Source: JAZMZS01 sp045120955 (lineage in GTDB: Bacteria > Bacillota > Clostridia > Oscillospirales > CAG-272). From it: 64,000 nt of DNA. Of the stretch, positions 52,578-61,636 are shown one piece after another. How positions within the stretch are numbered: the stretch's first letter is position 1; each line of letters opens with the position of its first letter. Location of the stretch: positions 25,293 to 89,292 of the forward strand of contig JBGVFH010000071.1 in assembly GCA_045120955.1 (NCBI GenBank). The letters run 5' to 3'. The notes beneath the pieces are model-generated. The model did not search any database, had not been told where the DNA came from, and was given only the letters and a program-made list of their open reading frames with translations. A program made the position numbers and the translations under genes.

Positions 52578-54131
52578 TCATGAAGCGGGCACGTACTCGT
52601 AGCAGGTGAGGGTGACTTCCGTATGATATTCACGTCCGTTTTCTGTTCTTGCAACGGTTGCTTTTATCGTGTCACCGACCTCATGCTCGGCAAGAATGCT
52701 CTTTATGTCCGACATTGTCGATACGGATATGCCGTCTATAGATACAAATCTGTCATCCTTTTCAAGCTCGGTATTCTTGCCGGGATCGTCTACATAAACG
52801 CCGGCTTTTACCGTATAATACTTAAAGCCCTGTACATATGTCATATCCTTGTCGTACGAATATACGGTAATGCCGAGGCTGACCTTGCCCTTTACATAGC
52901 CGTATTCGATAAGCTGAGAAGCAACATCAAATGCGTGGTTTATCGGAATAGCAAAGCCGAGTCCCTCAATGGTTGTCTCTGATGAGGAAGATGAGGATTT
53001 TGCATTTACAACACCGATAAGCTCCCCTGCCATGTTAAAGAGTCCTCCGCCGGAGTTTCCGGGATTTACGGCAGCGTTTGTCTGGAGAAGCACCATTTTC
53101 TGTCCGTCTATCGTTATCTCACGGTTGAGTGCGCTGATTATTCCGTTTGTAACCGTTCCGCCGAGAGAACCGAGAGGATTTCCTATTGCGATGACATCTT
53201 CTCCGAGCTTAATTGCGTCGCTGTCACCGAGAGTAGCGGCACTCAATCCCGTTGCGTCTATTTTTATTACCGCAACGTCTGACTCTTCATCTGCACCGAC
53301 TACGGTTGCCTGGTATTGCTGTTCATCTGTCGTGCGGACATAAATAGTGTTTGCGCCGTTGACGACATGGTTGTTGGTGATGATATATCCGTTTTCGCTG
53401 ATGATAACACCCGAGCCTGCACCGCTTGTAACGTATTGACCGTAGAACTGTGACTCTTGAATGTTCTCTGTCACTATCTCAACTACCGAGTTTCTGACCG
53501 CAGCGATAACGTCCGTCATGGTGGTGTTTTGTGTGGTGGAGCCTTCGACCTTGTTTATGTTTACGGGAGCATTTACCTCATTGTCGGAGATATCGGCGGA
53601 CGAGTCATCTGCTCCTTTGTCATTTGAACTGTCTGTATCGGAATAGTCGGGGTCATTTATAAGGAAGCTGTACGCAAGATATGCACCTCCTATACCTGTA
53701 GCTCCTGCCAATATGATGCAGGAAAGTATGACAGCTGCGACCTTTAATGCGCCGCTCTTTTTCTTTGCCTTCTTTTTGGGTTGATTTTCAGCGTTGGCAC
53801 CGTATGAGGGGTCGTTTGAAAATGTATAGCTCGCCTGTGCTCCGCCGTCATTTCCGCCTCTGAAATATGGGTTTGAGTACGGGGTGTTTTGATACTGTCC
53901 GTGAGAGCCGACGCCCATGCCGGACGGAGCGCTTGCCTGCGATGCTTGAGAGGTACCGGTGTTTGCTTGAGTGCTTTGTTGATCGTTACCTCTTTCGCAT
54001 GCACTCTGCTCGCTTGTTATCGGTTCGTATACGTTATCTGTAAGGTTGCTGTTTTTTTGTGTGTTCTCGGCTATGTCCGAATTGTTGTTATCATTTTGAT
54101 TGTTTGAGTTGTTTATGTTGTATTCCGCCAT
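52578..54131 (-). CDS. HtrA/DegP-type serine protease
   Basis: 517 residues. A Asn/Gln/Gly-rich cytoplasmic N-terminus (1-125), a membrane helix (about 127-152), then an outside trypsin-like domain with catalytic His in TNNHVVNGAN, Asp in ESDVAVIKID and Ser in NPGNSGGGLF (about residue 355). C-terminal PDZ (about 415-512). Degrades or chaperones misfolded exported proteins. It lies upstream of the two-component genes, possibly co-regulated. A TTTTGAC/GTCAAAA hairpin lies just upstream (54153-54171). Confidence 0.95.
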   Translation of the reverse strand: MAEYNINNSNNQNDNNNSDIAENTQKNSNLTDNVYEPITSEQSACERGNDQQSTQANTGTSQASQASAPSGMGVGSHGQYQNTPYSNPYFRGGNDGGAQASYTFSNDPSYGANAENQPKKKAKKKSGALKVAAVILSCIILAGATGIGGAYLAYSFLINDPDYSDTDSSNDKGADDSSADISDNEVNAPVNINKVEGSTTQNTTMTDVIAAVRNSVVEIVTENIQESQFYGQYVTSGAGSGVIISENGYIITNNHVVNGANTIYVRTTDEQQYQATVVGADEESDVAVIKIDATGLSAATLGDSDAIKLGEDVIAIGNPLGSLGGTVTNGIISALNREITIDGQKMVLLQTNAAVNPGNSGGGLFNMAGELIGVVNAKSSSSSSETTIEGLGFAIPINHAFDVASQLIEYGYVKGKVSLGITVYSYDKDMTYVQGFKYYTVKAGVYVDDPGKNTELEKDDRFVSIDGISVSTMSDIKSILAEHEVGDTIKATVARTENGREYHTEVTLTCYEYVPAS

Positions 54132-54152
54132 TTTATTGCTCCTCTCTACAAA

Positions 54153-54171
54153 TTTTGACTTGTCGTCAAAA
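54153..54171 (-). promoter_or_regulatory. Inverted repeat upstream of htrA
   Basis: Perfect 7-bp arms TTTTGAC / GTCAAAA around 5 bases, 22 bases before the htrA start codon and next to its GAGAGGAG ribosome site. It could be an operator or an RNA hairpin affecting translation. No clear -10/-35 pair was found upstream. Confidence 0.4.
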
Positions 54172-54306
54172 TCAGCTTTTAGGCTTTCACTGTTATTAGT
54201 ATATCCGTAAAATGTGACGGTTTTATGATTGTTGAAAAAATAATAGTTGAATAATGAACGAACAACTCATGCATTCACTGCACAGAGGCATATAAAGCGC
54301 CGACTC

Positions 54307-54723
54307 TTAATTTCTTTGGCTGTCAAGGTAGTTTTGCAGTATTATCTGAGCGCTGAGAGTGTCTATGACCTGCTTGCGTTTTTTGCTCTTTATGTCTGTG
54401 ATGGAAAGCATCCTGTGCGCCTGCATGGTGGAGAGACGCTCATCATAAAGGATTATCTCGCTGTCGGTGTGCTCCTTCAATATCTCAACAAAAGCCCGCA
54501 CCGTTTCCGCGCGCCATCCCTCGCTTCCGTCCATGTTTTTTGGCAATCCCACAACTATTTTTTCGCATTTGTTTTCTTTTGCAGCTTTTGCTACCTCTTC
54601 GGCGGTGCTTTTCATCCCTCCGGGAGAGATATAACCGATGCCCGAAGCAAGAAAACCCGTTTCGTCCGAACGGGCAAGCCCTGTCCTTTTGTCTCCGTAG
54701 TCAACTCCGAGTATTTTTGGCAT
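54307..54723 (-). CDS. ruvX: Holliday-junction resolvase-like RuvX (YqgF)
   Basis: 138 residues, RNase H-like fold. First catalytic Asp in ILGVDYGDKRTGLARSD (about residues 4-20), second motif VVGLPKNMDGSEG (about 57-69), third in LYDERLSTMQA and end motif DTLSAQIILQNYLD. Family members process pre-16S rRNA ends and can act on junctions. AAAGGA precedes ATG. Follows queA on the same strand. Confidence 0.93.
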   Translation of the reverse strand: MPKILGVDYGDKRTGLARSDETGFLASGIGYISPGGMKSTAEEVAKAAKENKCEKIVVGLPKNMDGSEGWRAETVRAFVEILKEHTDSEIILYDERLSTMQAHRMLSITDIKSKKRKQVIDTLSAQIILQNYLDSQRN

Positions 54724-54780
54724 ATTTCTTTATCCTTTACATTATTTCTTCAGAAAAACTTTTTATTATTCATTCTTCAC

Positions 54781-55848
54781 TTATACAATCAGCATTGCGT
54801 CTCCGAATGAGAAAAATCTGTATTTCTGCTCTACGGCGGTTTTGTATGCGTCCATCACAAATTCTTTTCCCGCAAAGGCGGAAACAAGCATGAGAAGTGA
54901 TGACTCAGGCAAATGAAAGTTTGTGATGAGCGCATCGGTCGCCTTGAATTTGTATCCGGGATAGATAAATATTTTTGTTTGCTCGGATACGGGGTGTACC
55001 GTTCCGTCCTCGCTTGCCGCAGACTCAATGGTGCGGCATGATGTTGTGCCCACACATATGACTCTGCCGCCGTTTTTTCTGCGTTCGTTGATAATGTCAG
55101 CCGCCTCTTTGGTCACTGTGATAGTCTCTGCGTGCATGACATGGTCTGTTATTTTATCTGCCTTGACGGGGCGAAATGTACCGAGCCCCACATGGAGCAT
55201 TACGGGTACGACTGCCGTGCCCTGCGCTTTTATTTTATCGAGAAGCTCCGTCGTAAAATGAAGCCCCGCCGTCGGCGCCGCGGCACTTCCGCGCTCGTTT
55301 GCATACACGGTTTGGTAGCGCTCGTTTGGATTGTCTGTTGAATGGATATACGGGGGCAGAGGCATAGCGCCTACCTCGTCAAGCAGAGCAAAAAATTCAT
55401 CGTTTGGTGAGTATTCAAATCTTATCTTTCTGTTGCCTTCTTCGACTATATCAACGACCTCTGCACGGAGCACTCCTCCTCCGAACTCAAATCTCCGCCC
55501 GACCTTGGCACGTTTGCCGGGGCGGGTCAGGCACTCCCACGTGTCTTTTTCTTCGCATTGCTTTAAAAGCAACAGCTCAATGCTTTTCTCGGGGGATCCC
55601 TCGGCGTTGCCGATAAGGCGTGCGGGTATGACCTTTGAGTCGTTTATAACAAGGACGTCCTCTGGGCGAATATACTCGGTTATGTCATGAAAGATACGGT
55701 GTGCAAGCGTTTTCTTTTCTCTGTCAAGACACATCAGGCGTGAGCCGTCACGATGCTCTGCAGGATGCTGAGCTATCAGCTCTTCGGGAAGGTCGTAAAA
55801 AAAGTCGCTTGTAAGTAGCTGTGTATCTATTCTTGTGTTTTCTATCAT
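54781..55848 (-). CDS. queA: tRNA ribosyltransferase-isomerase QueA
   Basis: 355 residues. Transfers and isomerises ribose from SAM onto 7-aminomethyl-7-deazaguanine in tRNA to form epoxyqueuosine. Family segments FFYDLPEELIAQHPAEHRDG, VLVINDSKVIPARL, GSAAAPTAGLHFT, CVGTTSCRTIESA and TNFHLPESSLLMLVSAF are intact. No tgt or other queuosine gene is next to it. I used ATG 55848; a GTG 12 bases earlier is possible. Confidence 0.95.
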   Translation of the reverse strand: MIENTRIDTQLLTSDFFYDLPEELIAQHPAEHRDGSRLMCLDREKKTLAHRIFHDITEYIRPEDVLVINDSKVIPARLIGNAEGSPEKSIELLLLKQCEEKDTWECLTRPGKRAKVGRRFEFGGGVLRAEVVDIVEEGNRKIRFEYSPNDEFFALLDEVGAMPLPPYIHSTDNPNERYQTVYANERGSAAAPTAGLHFTTELLDKIKAQGTAVVPVMLHVGLGTFRPVKADKITDHVMHAETITVTKEAADIINERRKNGGRVICVGTTSCRTIESAASEDGTVHPVSEQTKIFIYPGYKFKATDALITNFHLPESSLLMLVSAFAGKEFVMDAYKTAVEQKYRFFSFGDAMLIV

Positions 55849-55967
55849 TATGCTTTTCACTTTCTGTTATACTGTCATATACTGAAAGAAGACAGTAATT
55901 CTTACAATAAATTATATACTATCAAGACTTATTTTTCAAGAGATTTTATCATACAGGAGAAAAACAT

Positions 55968-56870
55968 ATGAAAAAAACATATGCGAAAACAAAGAAAAAA
56001 ATCTTTGAAGGGGTTGCTACCGCTCTGATAACCCCGTTCAAAAACGACAGAATAGACTACACGGCATTTGAAAATCTTATCGAGCGGCAGATAGAGCTTG
56101 GGGTGAATGCGTTGCTTTTCTGCGGAACGACAGGGGAAGCACCGACACTCAGCGAAAAGGAAAAGGCAAATATTTTCACCTTTGCAAAGAAAACGGCAGG
56201 GGATCGTGTACCGCTCATATTCGGAAGCGGCACCAACTCCCACGCCGCCACCATGCGGCTCTGAGCCCGTGCGATAGAGTGCGGCGCCGATGCGCTTTTG
56301 TGTGTGACTCCGTATTACAACAAGGGCACACCGAGAGGGATAGTTACGGCGTTTTCCGAGGTATGCTCGCTCGGGGCACCCGTTATTTTATATAATATTC
56401 CGTCGAGGACAGGTGTGGATGTTGATATGGATATGCTAAAGCAGCTCTCGGAGGAGGAAAACCTCTGCGCTATAAAGGAATGTGCGGGTGTTAGCCGTAT
56501 CAGCAGCATATGTGCGGAATTTCCCGATAAGTACGCAGTATATTCGGGAAATGACGGTGAATTTTTGCCCTCGCTCAGTGTAGGGGCAGTGGGAGTTGTC
56601 AGCGTTATGTCAAATCTGTATCCGGAGCTTATTTCGGGCATATACAAGGATTTTTGCGCAAACGACAATCAAAACGCAAGAAAAAAGCATCTTATGATGC
56701 AAAGACTGAATTCCTTGCTTTTTTCCGTTACAAATCCCGCCCCGATAAAATACGCAATGAGCATAAGGGGACTGTGCGAAAACACGCTTCGTCTGCCTCT
56801 TATGCCTGTCGAGGGAGAAATTTGCAAAAAAATAGAGAATGAAATGAAAAAAATCGAACAAAACATTTGA
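55968..56870 (+). pseudogene. dapA: 4-hydroxy-tetrahydrodipicolinate synthase with in-frame TGA
   Basis: First step of the lysine/diaminopimelate branch: pyruvate plus aspartate semialdehyde. From ATG 55968 (AGGAG upstream) the frame is intact DapA to residue 98 (CGTTGEAPTLSEKEK is visible), then TGA at 56262-56264, then it continues in the same frame as ARAIECGADALLCVTPYYNK with the Schiff-base Lys in AIKECAG and normal end to TGA 56868-56870. A single base change (for example TCA to TGA) explains it. Otherwise all key residues look normal, so the lesion is recent, or it is a sequence error, or the stop is bypassed. Confidence 0.85.
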
Positions 56871-56895
56871 CTTAACGACCGTTTGCGGTTATAAT
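56867..56895 (+). promoter_or_regulatory. Promoter of the split transketolase genes
   Basis: TTGACT (56867-56872) and TATAAT (56890-56895), spacing 17. Overlaps the last codon of dapA, so the transketolase genes have their own start. Confidence 0.75.
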
Positions 56896-56960
56896 AGATA
56901 AGTAAATGATAAAATGCGAAACAATGTGCATTTTGCAGTTTTTCGTGAAAGGACTTACAA

Positions 56961-57806
56961 ATGAATTCTGAGAAGATAAAAATGCTCAAGAAGACTGCCG
57001 CAGAGGTACGTCTCGGAATACTTGAGGGTGTTTACAATGCGGGCAGCGGACATCCGGGCGGCTCGCTTTCGGCAGCTGACGTGATGACATATCTTTATTT
57101 TTGCGAGATGAATATCGACCCGCAAAATCCCAAAATGCCGAACCGTGACAGATTTGTTCTGTCAAAAGGACACGCGGCGCCCCTTTACTATTCGGTGCTT
57201 GCAAACAGAGGTTACTTCCCCAAGCAGGACCTTGCCACCCTGCGCAAGCTTGACAGCTACCTTCAGGGACATCCCGATATGAAGCACACCCCCGGCGTTG
57301 ATATGTCGACAGGTTCGCTCGGACTTGGCATTTCGGCGGCGTGCGGTATGGCTCTTGCAGGAAAAATAGGTAAGTATGATTACCGTGTTTATACAATGAT
57401 AGGAGACGGTGAATCAGAGGAAGGACAGGTATGGGAGGCGGCTATGTTTGCCGCTCATTACAAGCTCGATAATCTGTGCGCTCTGCTCGATCTCAACGGC
57501 CTTCAGATAGACGGAAAGATAACCGATGTTATGGACCCGACTCCGCATGATGAAAAGTTCAGAGCGTTCGGCTGGAACGTGTTTACGTGTGACGCACACG
57601 ATTTTGACTCTATCGAGGCGGCATTCAACGAGGCAAAGAACGCAAACAACGGCAAGCCCTCTGTTATTATCTCTTCTTCGGTAAAAGGAAAGGGCGTATC
57701 GTTTATGGAAAATCAGTGCGACTGGCACGGAAAAGCACCGTCAAAGGAAGAATATGAAACGGCGGTCAGCGAGATAAAAGCTTATATGGAAAGGGAGTGT
57801 CTGTGA
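56961..57806 (+). CDS. Transketolase, N-terminal (thiamine-diphosphate-binding) subunit
   Basis: 281 residues corresponding to the first half of transketolase. GSGHPGGSLSAADV (about residues 28-41) binds substrate phosphate; thiamine diphosphate site GDGESEEGQVWEAAMFA and LLDLNGLQIDG are intact. Moves two-carbon ketol units in the pentose-phosphate pathway. Its stop overlaps the start of the second half (TGATG), so the subunits are made in equal amounts. Confidence 0.95.
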   Translation: MNSEKIKMLKKTAAEVRLGILEGVYNAGSGHPGGSLSAADVMTYLYFCEMNIDPQNPKMPNRDRFVLSKGHAAPLYYSVLANRGYFPKQDLATLRKLDSYLQGHPDMKHTPGVDMSTGSLGLGISAACGMALAGKIGKYDYRVYTMIGDGESEEGQVWEAAMFAAHYKLDNLCALLDLNGLQIDGKITDVMDPTPHDEKFRAFGWNVFTCDAHDFDSIEAAFNEAKNANNGKPSVIISSSVKGKGVSFMENQCDWHGKAPSKEEYETAVSEIKAYMERECL

Positions 57807-58750
57807 TGGCGGATAAGATAGCAACAAGACAGGCTTACGGCGAGACTTTGCGTGACATTGCAGAGCAGTTTCCCGAGCTTGTAGTTCTCGATGCAGACCT
57901 TGCGGCGGCTACTAAGACAGAAATATTTAAAAAGGCATACCCCGACAGATTTTTTGACTGCGGTATTGCTGAGGGCAACATGATGGGCGTAGCGGCGGGA
58001 CTTGCATCCTGCGGAAAGATACCGTTTGCATCCAGCTTTGCAATGTTTGCAGCAGGCAGAGCGTTTGAGCAGGTGAGAAATATCATCGGATATCCTCATC
58101 TCAATGTAAAAATAGGAGCTACTCATGCGGGCTGTACCGTAGGCGAGGACGGCGCTACACACCAATGCAACGAGGATATCGCTCTCATGCGTACTATTCC
58201 GGGTATGGTAGTTATCAATCCTGCTGACGCAGTTGAAGCGAGAGCTGCGGTGATCGCAGCAGCTGAATACGTAGGACCTGTATATCTGCGTTTCGGAAGA
58301 GCGAATGTTCCGACAGTAAACGACAGCAAGGACTACAAATTTGAGATAGGCAAGGGAGTTACCCTGCGTGACGGCACAGATGCTACCATCGTAGCGAGCG
58401 GAATTACCGTTCATATTGCGCTTGAGGCGGCACAGCTTCTCAGCGACGAGGGAATAGATGCAAGGGTCATAAATATCCATACGATAAAGCCGATAGACAA
58501 GGATCTTCTTATAAAGGCGGCAAAAGAGACGGGAGCTATCGTTACCGCTGAGGAGCACAACATTATAGGAGGACTCGGAAGTGCGGTATGCGAGGCTGTA
58601 TGCGAGCAATGTCCCGTACCCGTTGTCAGAGTCGGCATGAACGATGAATACGGCAGAAGCGCATCTGCGGCTCGGCTTCTTGAATATTACGGCTTTACTG
58701 CGGAAAATATCGCAGCCAAGGTTAAGGAAGCTATTGCAAAGAAGAGATAA
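57806..58750 (+). CDS. Transketolase, C-terminal (pyrimidine-binding) subunit
   Basis: 314 residues, second half of transketolase. Starts MADKIATRQAYGETL; the thiamine pyrimidine-contact Glu lies in FFDCGIAEGNMMGVAAGLAS (about 45-64), then HAGCTVGEDGATHQCNEDIA and the C-terminal regulatory fold. AAGGGA precedes ATG 57806. Forms the active enzyme with the preceding subunit. Confidence 0.95.
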   Translation: MADKIATRQAYGETLRDIAEQFPELVVLDADLAAATKTEIFKKAYPDRFFDCGIAEGNMMGVAAGLASCGKIPFASSFAMFAAGRAFEQVRNIIGYPHLNVKIGATHAGCTVGEDGATHQCNEDIALMRTIPGMVVINPADAVEARAAVIAAAEYVGPVYLRFGRANVPTVNDSKDYKFEIGKGVTLRDGTDATIVASGITVHIALEAAQLLSDEGIDARVINIHTIKPIDKDLLIKAAKETGAIVTAEEHNIIGGLGSAVCEAVCEQCPVPVVRVGMNDEYGRSASAARLLEYYGFTAENIAAKVKEAIAKKR

Positions 58751-58776
58751 GCATATTTATATTTGTTTTACAGAGT

Positions 58777-58806
58777 AAAAGCAGGCGGAGATTTCTGTCT
58801 GCTTTT
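58777..58806 (+). terminator. Terminator between transketolase and luxS
   Basis: 13-pair stem with two G-T pairs (58777-58789 with 58794-58806), T-rich right arm, 26 bases after the transketolase stop. Confidence 0.75.
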
Positions 58807-58841
58807 CGGTTATAAAAAGAAAAAAACACAAGGAGGACGAC

Positions 58842-59303
58842 ATGAAAAAAATTGCAAGCTTTACGGTTAACCACGACAAGCTGAAAAAGGGAATGTACAT
58901 CTCACGCATCGACGGAGATGCCGTGACGTACGATATAAGGATGAAAATACCCAACGGCGGCGACTATCTCGGCTGCGGGGAGCTTCATACCTTCGAGCAT
59001 CTTTTTGCTACTTTTGCACGCAACAGCTGTTATTCTGACAGTGTTATATATGTAGGGCCTATGGGATGCCGTACGGGATTTTATCTTATTTTGCGTGACA
59101 CGGTGAGCCATTCTCAGGCAATCGGGCTTGTTAGGGATGCGTTTTCGTTCATATCGGATTTTGAGGGTGAGATACCGGGAAATAAGCGTGAGGAATGCGG
59201 CAATTATCTTGAGCATGACCTTACAGGAGCTAAAGCGGTCGCGGCTGACATGGCATCCGTACTCTCTGATTGGAACGAGCAAAAGCTCAATTACGAAAAC
59301 TAA
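58842..59303 (+). CDS. luxS: S-ribosylhomocysteine lyase LuxS
   Basis: Splits S-ribosylhomocysteine into homocysteine and DPD, the precursor of the AI-2 signal. The 153 residues contain the metal site HTFEHLFATFAR (His-Thr-x-Glu-His), GPMGCRTGFYL with the catalytic Cys and ECGNYLEHDL with the third metal ligand. GGAGGACGAC precedes ATG. It recycles methyl-cycle by-products; an mtnN (pfs) partner is not next to it. Confidence 0.97.
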   Translation: MKKIASFTVNHDKLKKGMYISRIDGDAVTYDIRMKIPNGGDYLGCGELHTFEHLFATFARNSCYSDSVIYVGPMGCRTGFYLILRDTVSHSQAIGLVRDAFSFISDFEGEIPGNKREECGNYLEHDLTGAKAVAADMASVLSDWNEQKLNYEN

Positions 59304-59333
59304 CAAAAATTGTTTGCTCATTTGTATGAGTGC

Positions 59334-59362
59334 TTGACTATCTCCCGAAAAAATGATACAGT
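59334..59362 (+). promoter_or_regulatory. Promoter of the 59412 gene
   Basis: TTGACT (59334-59339) and TACAGT (59357-59362), spacing 17, 50 bases before the start codon. Confidence 0.6.
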
Positions 59363-59411
59363 TATTGTAATAGTATGATTATTTAGGCAGTGTAACGAAA
59401 GGAGCGCAGGC

Positions 59412-61442
59412 ATGGACCAAAATAATGAGCGCATGACTTTATCCGAGCAAAAACCTACAGCTCAGGATACTGCAAACGGCGAAAATGAGAAAAACTCCGT
59501 TTCGATATCACCCGAGGGTATGGCCTCAGGAGGGCATGAGACGGACGGCGAACAAGACTGTTACGGTGCTGTTGCGGCATATGAACAAGATACCGAAAAT
59601 ACAAGCTCCGAGCAGAATGTTTCGAAGGATGTCACTGTACCTCCGCAAATTACATATGAGGCGGCTGTTTCAAAGAAAAAGAGGGGATATTTGCGTATTG
59701 CGCTGATAGCGGCGGCACTCGTACTGTTGGCAGGCATTATAAGTGCTGCAGTTTTGATTGTTCCGATAATGGGGAGCGCATCCGCTATTAAAAAAACGTT
59801 CAGTGCGGTCTTTTTCGACCTTGATGTTGCCGACGCTATTGGTAATGCCGCTCAAAAGAGCGGAGCAGAGGTCAAATATGAGATAAATCTGCCAAGCGAA
59901 GCTTGCATAGGAGATTCGAGCTTTTATATTGGATTTGAAAGCTGCACCGCTCCAAAGGACGGAGCAGGCAGTGCAAATCTGACCTTGGAATATGAGCCTG
60001 ACAGCTTTGAGCTTGATTTTTATTATGACGAGGATATATTTGCTGTCGGAGGTCTGTACGAGGACTCGGATAAATACATAAGCATTCCTCGCAAGGATGC
60101 CGTGAGCGCACTTGAGAACTCTGTTTTTCATCCCGACAGCGGCTCTGCTTATGCGCTTGACACAGAGAGCTATGAGCAGCTCGTCAACGCTCTGAAGATG
60201 TACGCATCAGAGCATGACAAGGAGACGAAAAAGGAGCTAAAGGAAATAAATGATGCCTTTGGCGATATACTCAAAGAGTGGAGCAAGCAACTTCGCCCAA
60301 AAACCTCGATATATTTCTCTGAGGACGCCTTTTGCCTCTGCAAAAAGGTGAGCTACAAGCTCACGGAAGACAACATCGGCGACATGATAGATGCTGTTCT
60401 CACACAGACAGAAGAGAGCGAGGTATTTGAGCAATATCTCAATTATATATATATTCTCGGGGAAGAAGAAACAAAAAAGACCGTGACAGAGCTGCTTGAA
60501 GAGCTTGAGGACTCGCTTGATAATTGCGAGCTTGAGCTTTCTTATGTCATAAGCAAAGGCAAGGTGTGTGAGCTTGACTGTGTCATCGACACAAACGGTG
60601 ACACGATCGAGGTCGAGATAGATTTTTTTTACTCAAACAACGGTCAGTGCAGCTTTGACGCTTATATTCTGAACGATCCGGCGTCAGGCAGTGAGACTGA
60701 GACGGAGCTTGAATATCGCAAGAAAACGTATGCATCAAGTACCGATATTGAGATCGACATTGAGCAGATATCATATAGCGGAAAAAGCTCGACTACCAAA
60801 AAATTTGATGTTGAGATCAAATATGACCGAGATAAAAATACATATGAGATCGATTTGGGCAGCATTGATATATGCGGGGATTTCGTTTTGAACGAAAAGG
60901 ACAGAAAATTCCGTTTGTCCGTCGATGTGATCGAAATTTACGGAAGCAACCTGCTGGACTCGCTCAACGGGAAAACCTTTGTTGATATTTCAGTTGAGGG
61001 ATGCAAAGACACCCCCAAGCTTTCTGTGCCTGAAAATGTCGATCTGTTTTCAATGGCGGAGGAGGATGTTCGCTCGTTTGTACGGCAGATCCCGATACAA
61101 GAGCTTGACTGTGTGATGAAAGGGCTGTCTGAGCAAGGCTTGATGATCGAGTTTACGCGTGACGGACAGATCTTTGACGAGACTGAGAAGCATTTGGCTA
61201 AAAAATATCAATACATAGCGCATTATGAACGGTATATTATACAGAAGCAGTCGATGGGCAGAGATTATTCGAAGAAGGTATATATCTATAACGATGAATT
61301 TGATGTATATTATCTGCTTGCCTACTCGTCCAAAACAGGCGAGATAAGTGTCGAGTACGCATATGAGCTTACATCAAAGATAAAGGCGGCGTATAACGAG
61401 GCATTTACCGACAGCGACTACGGACTTATAGTGCGTTCTTAA
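59412..61442 (+). CDS. Large membrane-anchored extracytoplasmic protein of unknown function
   Basis: 676 residues. An acidic, Ser/Thr-rich cytoplasmic N-terminus (1-92), basic KKKRGYLR, then one helix (about 96-118), and about 555 residues outside, rich in Asp, Glu, Ser and Lys and with alternating hydrophobic residues that suggest beta-rich structure. I recognise no catalytic motif. AAAGGAG precedes ATG. It is a single-gene unit between luxS and a strong terminator. Confidence 0.75.
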   Translation: MDQNNERMTLSEQKPTAQDTANGENEKNSVSISPEGMASGGHETDGEQDCYGAVAAYEQDTENTSSEQNVSKDVTVPPQITYEAAVSKKKRGYLRIALIAAALVLLAGIISAAVLIVPIMGSASAIKKTFSAVFFDLDVADAIGNAAQKSGAEVKYEINLPSEACIGDSSFYIGFESCTAPKDGAGSANLTLEYEPDSFELDFYYDEDIFAVGGLYEDSDKYISIPRKDAVSALENSVFHPDSGSAYALDTESYEQLVNALKMYASEHDKETKKELKEINDAFGDILKEWSKQLRPKTSIYFSEDAFCLCKKVSYKLTEDNIGDMIDAVLTQTEESEVFEQYLNYIYILGEEETKKTVTELLEELEDSLDNCELELSYVISKGKVCELDCVIDTNGDTIEVEIDFFYSNNGQCSFDAYILNDPASGSETETELEYRKKTYASSTDIEIDIEQISYSGKSSTTKKFDVEIKYDRDKNTYEIDLGSIDICGDFVLNEKDRKFRLSVDVIEIYGSNLLDSLNGKTFVDISVEGCKDTPKLSVPENVDLFSMAEEDVRSFVRQIPIQELDCVMKGLSEQGLMIEFTRDGQIFDETEKHLAKKYQYIAHYERYIIQKQSMGRDYSKKVYIYNDEFDVYYLLAYSSKTGEISVEYAYELTSKIKAAYNEAFTDSDYGLIVRS

Positions 61443-61468
61443 AAACGGTACAGAACATTTATAACGAA

Positions 61469-61517
61469 AAACCGTATATGAAAGCCGAAATGCTTTCATA
61501 TACGGTTTCCTTTTTGT
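61469..61517 (+). terminator. Terminator after the 59412 gene
   Basis: 16-bp perfect stem (61469-61484 with 61493-61508), 8-base loop, T-rich tail TTTCCTTTTT. Confidence 0.93.
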
Positions 61518-61583
61518 TGCATAGGAAATTGCAAAGTTACGTCCCGCCGTTTGGTTGAGTTAAAGAAGATCCAAAGATACAAC

Positions 61584-61617
61584 AGGCGGGAGGACGGGTG
61601 CGGGCACTGCCCGCTTT
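61584..61617. repeat. Dispersed GC-rich repeat, copy B
   Basis: Second copy of the element at 42223-42257, same orientation. Preceded about 45 bases upstream by CCCGCCG, which pairs with its GGCGGG. As in copy A it sits between a plus-strand gene's terminator and the 3' end of a minus-strand gene. Confidence 0.75.
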
Positions 61618-61636
61618 TGCACTCAGACGGTAAAGG

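Noticed and set aside
51724..52583. 289-codon plus-strand frame over the response regulator
   Set aside because: Shadow of the regulator; Tyr/Phe/Val-rich and without a ribosome site.
56262..56264. Selenocysteine codon in dapA
   Set aside because: Bacterial Sec UGA needs a hairpin just downstream and a redox site; I see no convincing stem there and DapA has no such site.
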